DNA of 38,259 bases from Nymphaea colorata (taxonomy: Eukaryota > Streptophyta > Magnoliopsida > Nymphaeales > Nymphaeaceae): positions 1-38,259 of the forward strand of contig NW_022204735.1 in the NCBI RefSeq assembly GCF_008831285.2. The letters run 5' to 3'. Position numbers and translations under genes: made by a program. Shown here in pieces: positions 31,820-38,259 of the stretch; positions within the stretch are counted from its first letter, which is position 1; each line of letters begins with the position of its first letter. The notes beneath the pieces were generated by a model that was given only the letters and a program-made list of their open reading frames with translations, had not been told where the DNA came from and searched no databases.

Positions 31820-31833
31820 TCTCCCACTTGGCC
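31820..31833 (-). promoter_or_regulatory. Polypurine tract
   Basis: Minus strand GGCCAAGTGGGAGA lies immediately before the 3' LTR start TGTTGGATAG. It is the expected primer for plus-strand DNA synthesis. Confidence 0.8.
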
Positions 31834-32885
31834 ATGAAATTGTCAGATTGCTTCCACTATTTGTGGGTTTCCTTAATATTTAGTTACAAGGTTTTCTACG
31901 ATTGGTTTATCCATCGTAACTTGAATTTTCATTCAAGGTTTGTAGCGAGATTTTCCTTTCAGTGGTTTTCCATCGCAGCCTTTTAAGTATTCAATATATT
32001 TCACATTAGTTACGAGATTTTCTTCATGCACAAGTATTTCCATCATGACATGTTAAAACATAGTCCCATGTGGACCACAAGCTTTATAAAAAAAACATCA
32101 AGAATTCTCTTGATAATAATGTTAGCAATCATGTAAGCATTTGAAACGTTCATGTTTATGAAGTCCACCTGGATACTTTTCAACCACCTCACAAAGAGGC
32201 AAACCAGGATGTTCTTAGCCCCATATGGGCTATATGCTTGGCAAATAAATCATTAAGAATTCCTTTTGTTAAAAATGCTAGCAATTATATGAATATATCT
32301 TTTGTTTCATTCATATATCTGAAAACATTTAACTACTATAAAACAAGGCCAATCTGGACTTTTTTAATGTATACTGACAAGCTAAATTAGAAGCTTGTAT
32401 CAAGTCACAAACTAATATACATCGAAAGCGAAGGGTATATATTTCCTTTTATTGTATTCCATAATTACTTAATTCCTTTAACAATAGGAGTTCCAAAACA
32501 TTCATTCTAAATTCATGAAATACATAATCATATGACAAAAACATGTATTTGCTTTCAAACAGAGCAAAGGGTATACTTTTCAAATGTTTACATAGTCATC
32601 AGCTTCATTAGCAATGCCTAATCTTTATCATGACTATTAAAAGAATGAACAATTAACAAATAGTCTACCATAGAAGTACTTTTCATCTTGTATAGTTTTC
32701 ATCAATATACTCTTTCATGGAAAGAATTTCATTTAATTCATCATTCATATTTAAATCATAATAAGCAAATAAATCGCTTACTGTCATGTCAGATTTGTCA
32801 AGTATTTCATAAAGTTCAACACATAGTTCCACTATTAAATGCATAGAACAACAATTCAAATATTGTCATTCAAGTATTCCAAATA
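31834..32885. other. AT-rich non-coding interior of the LTR element
   Basis: About 1 kb with no frame resembling an LTR-retrotransposon protein on either strand. Some words (ACGAGATTTTC, CATTCATATATCTG) echo each other but no clear unit repeat is seen. Confidence 0.6.
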
Positions 32886-34500
32886 TATATATTCAAATCT
32901 GAATCAAAGCTATATGTAAGGTGGATCTCAAGCAATAAATAGATCTCATTTCAAAAGCCACATGAATATAAAGATTTAGATTATATTAGCATAGATCTAA
33001 ACTAGTAAGATCCACAATACAACTAATGTGAATTTAAAACACATGATCTTCATTGAAATATTATACAATACAATTCAACAACCATATTTGGATCAATGCT
33101 AACCCATCTCTCTTTTGAGAAAACAAGTATCATGTACTAGCACTTTAGTGCCATAAAGCTTCAAATAAATACATTCTTACCAATATAAATTTTGGTCCAT
33201 GAGTGTTATATTACATCTCATGAGCATGCATTAAAAAACAAATTCATTTTCTAAGAAAGAGAAGCAAATGAAGCTTTATTCAATAGTTCTCTAGAATAAC
33301 CTTTGAATCTAGAATGGCAACACATATTACAATATGATCATATCCAAAGGCAAACATGGTAACATATATTGGAACCAAAGCAAACAAGATATGAATTTTT
33401 TTCACATATCCAAACAAGTCAGTTTAGATCAGAAGCTAAACTTTATGTAATGTGGATTTCATGAGTTCAAATATAGAAATTCGGATCATATCAACATAGA
33501 TCCAAACACAACAATAAGAAAAATAACAAATATCTTGTCCCAAAAGTCAATCTAGTTCTCTTAATTCAACACTAAAGATTTTTCTTTTTCTTACCTTTAA
33601 TATGATGCAAATCTAAATTCAAACGCGTAGTCATCTCTGATAAGAACGAGTAAAATTTTCATGTACTAGAACTTTTAGCACAACAGATCTTCAAATAAAA
33701 TATTTCATTAATATGGCTTTCATCATGCTTAAGAGTGTTACCTTACAAAAGGCAAACATGATGATATATTGGATTCAATGTAAGTACGGGTATTTGGTGC
33801 CAATGACACAAACAAGTTAACTTGGATCCAATTCTATCATGAACCGAGCACAATGCCATATGGATCTTACCATGTCTAAGAGTGTTGATTTACATCTCTC
33901 TGCATTCCAACGTACAATAATATAATCATTCATTTTAACTATGATAAAAATACAATAATGTGATCTTTGTCTTAGGAATATTCTTTCATAAGGAGCAAAA
34001 AAATTTGTCTTTTAGCACTCTAGTTCTACTCACTCAGAAATTGTATAACTTGTAAAAACATTAGATCTAGAAATCAATGCATATCATAATATGTTTAGAT
34101 CTAATATAAACAAGATCTTGACCCTAAGGAAAAGGTATAAACGAGTCAAATCAGATCATGCTCCAAAAAGGTGTAGCGTTTACCGTGAGATCCAAATTCA
34201 ATAGCCAAATGGATATATAAAACAAAAATTTGGTCATAACTAATATTAGCATGGAGCCAAATACTGATATGAATATCCATAAAGCATGCATAATAGCATA
34301 TATCTGAACCAATATAAATAGGATATGATTTTTAACCAATATCCAAACAAATTCAGAACTTCAAGAATATAAGTTTTAACATATATGGATCAAACCTCAA
34401 CGACATCCAACCATAAAATAGATATGGGTGTGCAACATGTAGAGATCCAAAATACAAAGTGGATAATAGTCAGATCCAAAACCCAAAAGCTCACGGCATC
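32886..34500. repeat. Degenerate tandem array (units about 400-535 bp) inside the LTR element
   Basis: Equivalent landmarks recur: CAAACAAGTC / CAAACAAGTT / CAAACAAATT at 33411, 33809 and 34344; GTGGATCTCA / GTGGATTTCA / TGGATCTTAC at 32931, 33462 and 33861; TGTACTAG followed by CTTCAAATAAA at 33133 and 33662; AAAGGCAAACATG at 33346 and 33746. The second unit is about 130 bp shorter. Roughly three to four copies, strongly diverged, non-coding. Confidence 0.78.
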
Positions 34501-35245
34501 CACATCATAACAATAACAGATCCAGATATAATAATACCCACAATATAACCAATATTTATTTGAACAATAAAAACATATTTCACTTCAAATAATATAAACC
34601 TTGATTCAATAAAAACATTCAAATCGTAACCAGAATTCTAGTTAGTAAAAGAGACTGACATTTCTTATCAATTTCATTTCACTGTGTTCGTTTTCTTTAT
34701 ATCAACACATCAAGATCCAACACCATTTCAATTCTCTTCGAGTCAAGGCCATAGGACATACTATGATGTCTGTTTTGCAAGATGTAGTGACACATTTACT
34801 CATCACATTCAAATTCACTAAGTTTATTGAAAATGTATCACATAAAAGTGAAGACAGACCTCCTTTTGGAGAGCACCTAAAAGAATAAAAATATTCTTGA
34901 TTTTACATGCACAAATCTATGCCGATAGGAGAACCATTATTTGTTGCATTGCTTTTCATACTCCTTCATTTTATGTGCAAACACGTAAAATAATAAAATT
35001 ACATAAGCATACATATATGTTGCTAACCATTTTCCGACCTTGCACAATTCTAAGGCTCCCACTCTTTGAAGTCATTTCTAAACTAATTTTCATGACAAGT
35101 AGAGAACAATAATATAGGGAAAGCAACAAAGAGAATAACACATCATAAGATCTTCTATAACATTCTAAAGTATCACTTAAAACAAGGAAAACTCAATATT
35201 AAATTTTAGACCGTGAGTTTTCCCTTCTCATTTTCAAAGTTATTT
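34501..35245. other. AT-rich non-coding interior of the LTR element
   Basis: No supported frame. The longest plus-strand frame here (34897-35112) has no family features. Confidence 0.55.
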
Positions 35246-35265
35246 TCGAAATTCTTTTTCTACAA

Positions 35266-35580
35266 TTTTTAATAAGCTTGAGGGTACCTTTATGTAATTG
35301 TACATAAAATCTCTGTTTTTCGCCGAAATTGCAAAACAATTTTTTGGAAACCTCTTTTAGCAATTTATAATAACTCTGAGGGTATCACAAAGCAATTTCA
35401 TATAAAATCCTCTGTTTTTGCTGAAATTAACTTTCGCGAGCCTCTTTTTGAAAAAGTTTTTAGCAAAAACATCGTGGCATAAATTTATCAAAAATTCGAT
35501 AGCGTTTGTGACAATAGTGTGGAAGTGGTGGACTAATTTTCTAATTTTCAAAATTTGGGTATAAAATCCCCTTTCGAACT
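35266..35580 (+). repeat. 98-bp-spaced repeat carrying TATAAAATC-type boxes
   Basis: TAATAAGCTTGAGGGTA (35270) and TAATAACTCTGAGGGTA (35368) begin two aligned units that each contain (T)ATAAAATC, CTCTGTTTTT and GCTGAAATT/GCCGAAATT. A third box, GGGTATAAAATCCCC, lies at about 35558-35572 ahead of a pyrimidine-rich stretch (35580-35630). On the plus strand this resembles a plant core promoter followed by a 5' leader; that is antisense to the retrotransposon. Promoter activity is inference. Confidence 0.55.
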
Positions 35581-35769
35581 ATTTTTCTCATTTTTCGCTT
35601 GATCTTCTCTCGAACTTCTCTCTCCACTTTTTGCTCGTCGCTGCTCTTACCAACGCCGCCGCTGCCGTGAGGAAGGTGACCTCCTCTGCTTCCTGTCGCA
35701 AGGAAGATGCCCGGAGCAGCTGTCCACGAGCAGCGAGGAAGCCCTTTTCCACCACATTGGGGTTTTGGG

Positions 35770-36100
35770 TCGCGGCGAGGACAAATAACAAAAAGGCTTC
35801 GGCAGGCGACTGCCAACGCCCACCTCACTGTTATGGCACTGGTCAAGAGCAAGATTATGAGCAAAGATGCAAATAATGCCACCATGTTAGCTATCAGAAA
35901 CCACTGGAAGGCATGAATGTCGCTATAGATTGCAGTCCAGCGACATGCCAATCTTCGTCCGATGTCTCAATGGGTGCTGCAGCGGTGCTGGAGCTTGCCG
36001 ATCCAATATTGCCATCCAGCCGGAAGCCACTGGAGGGCTGAGGGCGGCCTGGTAAGTGAGCGTTGCTATCAACACGCTCCCAACCATCACGGCGCCTCGC
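35770..36100 (-). pseudogene. Captured ankyrin-repeat protein PGG-domain fragment
   Basis: PGG domains are the C-terminal membrane region of plant ankyrin proteins of the ACD6/ITN1 type. On the minus strand, which is also the retrotransposon's sense strand, one frame reads VGSVLIATLTYQAALSPP (from about 36088), matching the family first helix and PPGG turn, though the Gly pair is lost. After frame changes another frame reads TAIYSDIHAFQWFLIANMVA then LFASLLIILLLTSAIT (35930 to about 35825), matching the family pattern AFxxFLIxNxxALxASLxIIxLL. The ankyrin repeats are not seen. Frameshifts prevent a continuous product. I see no intron in the short fragment, so DNA or cDNA origin is open. Confidence 0.65.
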
Positions 36101-36254
36101 TTCTCGCCTAGTTCTATCCTGGTGAGTTACAATATTGGGTTTCCGTTCTTCTTTATTAATAAGGGACAAAAGTTTGTGAATCTTTAGGTTTTTCGTCTTG
36201 ATACAGAATAAAAAAAAGTTGGATGAGCAAAGAAGCTCTCAAACCGTCGGACTA

Positions 36255-36475
36255 GGGTCTGGTATCGTCACCGGAAAAAGGAACAGCGACTGAATCTTCG
36301 GCTGCGACAGAGAGAGAAACGGTGAGGGTTCCTCCTCCATTCTTAGAGGACCCAACCGACTTTTTGGTTTCTGACGCTCAGGCTGTTGTTGAGTCTGTCG
36401 GAAAAAAGGAAGAGGCAAAGCCTCCGTCTCTTCACGTCAGTGGGTTTGAGAAAAAAAAACTGTCCAAGGTATTTT
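36255..36475 (+). pseudogene. Exon-like open frame of unknown gene inside the LTR element
   Basis: Plus strand, antisense to the element. The frame has no ATG and follows a TAG. It reads SPEKGTATESSAATERETVR, VPPPFLEDPTDFLVSDAQAV, VESVGKKEEAKPPSLHVSGF, EKKKLSK and then meets AAG|GTATTTTC, a plausible 5' splice site. Composition is clearly coding-like (acidic/Pro/Ser-rich) compared with the AT-rich array. I do not recognise the protein. It may be a second captured host fragment. Confidence 0.4.
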
Positions 36476-36675
36476 CTTCCCTCTCTCGTGTGCGTGTGCG
36501 TTGTCAGGTAGACCCTCGACGAGGGTCTAATTTCCCTCCATTAGTTAAAACTACTCATGCGAGTAATACTCCTATCATACTGCAAGTTACATAATCTAGC
36601 ATGCTGCAGGCATTTTTTTTTATGCATCGATTTATGTCATTCTGGCATGCTAGTAGTGTTTATCGTCTCAAAGGT

Positions 36676-36684
36676 ACTCACCTG
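36676..36684 (-). promoter_or_regulatory. Canonical 5' splice-site sequence in the element leader
   Basis: Minus strand CAG|GTGAGT, a perfect plant donor consensus, about 26 bp downstream of the primer-binding site. Use in a spliced transcript is inference. Confidence 0.5.
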
Positions 36685-36709
36685 TTTCAGGCAATTTTGA
36701 TCTCCTACA

Positions 36710-36721
36710 CTCTGATACCAA
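36710..36721 (-). promoter_or_regulatory. Primer-binding site (initiator tRNA-Met type)
   Basis: Minus strand TTGGTATCAGAG starts directly at the 5' LTR end. It matches TGGTATCAGAG of the plant Met-initiator primer site and fixes the element's orientation. Confidence 0.9.
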
Positions 36722-37079
36722 TGTTGGAGTTACAACAACGGAAAGGCGACCTTGTTCATGTATGTGTCTGCGCAACATGGACACCAGCACCAACGGCAGT
36801 ATGAGCGGAGAGGAAGAAGAAGAAGAAATATAGTTTTTCAGGTTTGCTTCTAGGGGCACAGGTTTGGTTAGTCTCACGATTTACCCTAAGCATAAGATAA
36901 GTGGGCTTTATAGACTGCTACCTAGGGTTTCCCATTGCCCAGCAACAGACGATTATGGCTAGAGAGGTTAAGTTTTCTTATTTAATATTGTAACTAGTTT
37001 TCTTATTTAATCTGTAACTGCAAGTGGGCCCTATTACAGTTACAAATATAAAGATAGGGCTCAGGACCTCTATCCAACA
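36722..37079 (-). repeat. 5' LTR (358 bp) of the 5.6-kb element
   Basis: TGTTGGAGTTACAACAACGG to CTCTATCCAACA on the plus strand. It is longer than its partner because AGTTTTCTTATTTAAT and following bases are duplicated in tandem (36971-36995 and 36996-37020). Confidence 0.93.
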
Positions 37080-37735
37080 AATTGCGGCATGCTTGGCCTT
37101 AATTCAGGCACAGCTTGTGAACAGAGCATGCCCATCTTCAGCACAAGCTCTGCTTCCTCCACAACATAGCTGTTCCCAAGCCTTTTGTCCATGGCGTCCA
37201 ATATCCGTCCATCCTTCCACAGAAGTGGACAAACTCCATCTGAATCACCTCGACACAGGACCTCTCTGGCTCGATAGGCCTCCTCCACATGCCACCTCCA
37301 GGAGCAAATACCAGAAGAGTAGACATCGGAGCACGTTGTGGACTTGTAGGCGCAGGAGTGCTCCGGGACCATGTACCCAAACTCCCAACGATTTGGTTGT
37401 CTTGGGGTCAGCCCCATGCTCATAGAGTAAGCCCAAAATCACTAAACCTACCGTTTAGATTGTCATCCAACAACACGTTACTGGCTTTAACATCTCTTGT
37501 GCACAACTACTTACTCCACTCTTCATGCGATACAATAGGCTGAAAGCAATTCCCTTGAGAATGTTGTACCTGTGTTCCCAAATCCGGCTTTTTCCCTTCA
37601 CTTCAAAAAGAAAACTGTCCAAACTACCTTTTGGCATGAATTCATAGATGAGGAGCAGGTCTTCATCTTGTCTACACCAACCCTGCAACTGAACTAGGTT
37701 TTTGTGTTTCATCCTTCCCAAGCTCAACCCTGTAA
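37080..37735 (-). pseudogene. L-type lectin receptor-like kinase pseudogene 2 (LecRK-2), kinase part
   Basis: A second LecRK copy, same strand as LecRK-1. Minus-strand frames read LSLGRMKHKNLVQLQGWCRQ, DEDLLLIYEFMPKGSLDSFL, a decayed HRD region (VVHK-like), KASNVLL, then SDFGL with DFG kept, CSDVYSSG, LLEVACGGG, WKDGRILDAMDKRLGNSY, VVEEAELVLKMGMLCSQAVP, ELRPSMPQ. At least three frameshifts (near 37530, 37440 and 37310). The Trp of QGWCRQ is intact here, unlike LecRK-1. The lectin domain and kinase N-lobe are missing: the sequence joins a Copia reverse transcriptase at about 37735. The C-terminal tail is 5.6 kb away at 31342-31476. Confidence 0.92.
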
Positions 37736-38259
37736 ATAGCGCGTCGTAATTTACAAACGAATCTTGGTTTCGTTTTATCTTCATACCCAGGAGGCTGCCT
37801 CATGTATACATCTTCATGAATAGCACCGTGTATGAAAGCATTCTTGATATCTAGTTGTCTCATTTCCCATTGACTAACAGTAGCAATGGAAAGAACCATT
37901 CTAATAGTGGTAGGACGAACTACTGGAGAAAAGATTTCATGGAAATCAATTCCTTCTTTTTGAGTAAACCCTCGAGCAACAAGTCTGGCTTTAAGTTTTT
38001 TCAACATCCCATCTGATTTGAGTTTAGTTTTAAACACCCATTTCGATCCAACTAGATTCATCTTGGGATCATAGGGTACAAGTTTCCACGTTTGACTTTC
38101 ATGTAAGGCTTTAATTTCTTCGTCCATAGCCTTTTTCCAGCGTGGTTTCCCAAGAGCTTTATTAACACTTGAAGGTTCTTTGGGAATATCTTGATACAAG
38201 ACATGTAAGTTGGCATATTTGAGATTAGGTTTGAAAGTTCTCACTGTCGATCTAGTGAC
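37736..38259 (-). pseudogene. Copia reverse transcriptase 5' part, open frame running off the window
   Basis: RVT_2 family. The frame is open from the right edge: TRSTVRTFKPNLKYANLHVL, ALGKPRWKKAMDEEIKALHE, SQTWKLVPYDPKMNLVGSKW, VFKTKLKSDG, LKARLVARGFTQKEGIDFHE, IFSPVVRPTTIRMVLSIATV, MRQLDIKNAFIHGAIHEDVY (first catalytic Asp present), MRQPPGYEDKTKPRFVCKLR. It stops matching right after the KLKKALYGLKQ position, where LecRK-2 sequence begins in another frame. The YVDD active site and RNase H are missing. This is the least decayed pol frame in the window. It resembles but is not the same family as Copia-1. Confidence 0.9.

Larger units (their letters stand above)
31477..37079 (-). mobile_element. 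Non-autonomous 5.6-kb LTR retrotransposon with captured gene sequence
   Basis: 5' LTR 36722-37079, primer site 36710-36721, interior 31834-36709, polypurine tract 31820-31833, 3' LTR 31477-31819. Flanks are AAGTG (31472-31476) and AATTG (37080-37084), a 5-bp target duplication with one change. The interior shows no gag, protease, integrase, reverse transcriptase or RNase H motif in any frame. Instead it contains, in element order, a leader with a splice-donor-like site, a GC-rich block with a PGG-domain gene fragment, a promoter-like repeat, and a degenerate tandem array. The LTRs differ at 14 of the first 100 aligned positions (hand count), so it is old. Movement would have needed proteins from another element. 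Confidence 0.85.

Noticed and set aside
32886-34500. CRISPR-like or prokaryotic repeat array
   Set aside because: Units are hundreds of bases long, diverged and inside an LTR retrotransposon in plant DNA.
35541-35951. 136-codon minus-strand frame as an intact membrane protein gene
   Set aside because: Only its first third matches a PGG domain; the rest reads through promoter-like and leader-like sequence, and the preceding part of the domain is in another frame.
31834-36709. Endogenous pararetrovirus in the gene-less LTR element interior
   Set aside because: No coat, movement, protease or reverse-transcriptase motif in any frame, and clear LTRs, primer site and polypurine tract indicate an LTR retrotransposon.

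Overview
The window looks like nuclear DNA of a flowering plant. It contains L-type lectin receptor-like kinase (LecRK) remnants, several plant-type Copia retrotransposons primed by initiator tRNA-Met, plant LINE pieces, CACTA-transposon ends and low-density AT-rich spacer. I find no complete, intact host gene and nothing bacterial (no operons, Shine-Dalgarno-led genes or CRISPR arrays). The species cannot be fixed from the sequence. Nearly every coding trace is a pseudogene or a transposon fragment, so this is a transposon-rich stretch through a decayed LecRK cluster.

Layout. (1) 1-1527: minus-strand LecRK pseudogene 1 (lectin domain, no membrane segment left, kinase domain running off the left edge). 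(2) 1528-5845: a decayed Copia element (Copia-1) lying in the lectin coding sequence, with a GA microsatellite in each LTR. (3) 5846-10850: mostly featureless AT-rich DNA with small repeats. (4) 10851-11085: a broken exon of a cytochrome b561-type gene. (5) 11323-11878: a CACTA-like transposon end inside a pair of 31-bp inverted repeats. (6) 12710-16090: a patchwork of Copia RNase H (plus), Gypsy integrase tail (plus), Copia-3 gag/PBS/LTR (minus) and a LINE 3' end (minus). (7) 16100-23640: weak or unrecognised sequence with tandem duplications, hairpins and a second CACTA-like end with ~180-bp subterminal repeats. (8) 23640-27330: Copia-2 (minus). (9) 27892-28690: 3' end of Copia-4 (minus). 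(10) 28696-28955: a GC-rich MITE-like element. (11) 28957-30345: LINE ORF1 (minus). (12) 31342-38259: LecRK pseudogene 2, split by a 5.6-kb LTR retrotransposon (31477-37079) and joined at its N-terminal side to a truncated Copia reverse transcriptase.

The most unusual object is the 31477-37079 LTR element. It has two LTRs, a tRNA-Met primer site, a polypurine tract and a near-matching 5-bp target duplication, but I see no gag or pol. Its interior holds a degenerate ~0.4-0.53-kb tandem repeat array and a GC-rich block containing a fragment of a host ankyrin-repeat/PGG-domain membrane protein gene on the element's sense strand. I read it as a non-autonomous LTR retrotransposon that captured host gene sequence and later broke LecRK pseudogene 2.

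No functional gene network can be claimed. What the sequence records is history: LecRK duplication, same-strand LTR insertions into both copies, nested transposition, and decay in which several recognisable stop codons replace tryptophan codons as expected from G-to-A (cytosine deamination) change.
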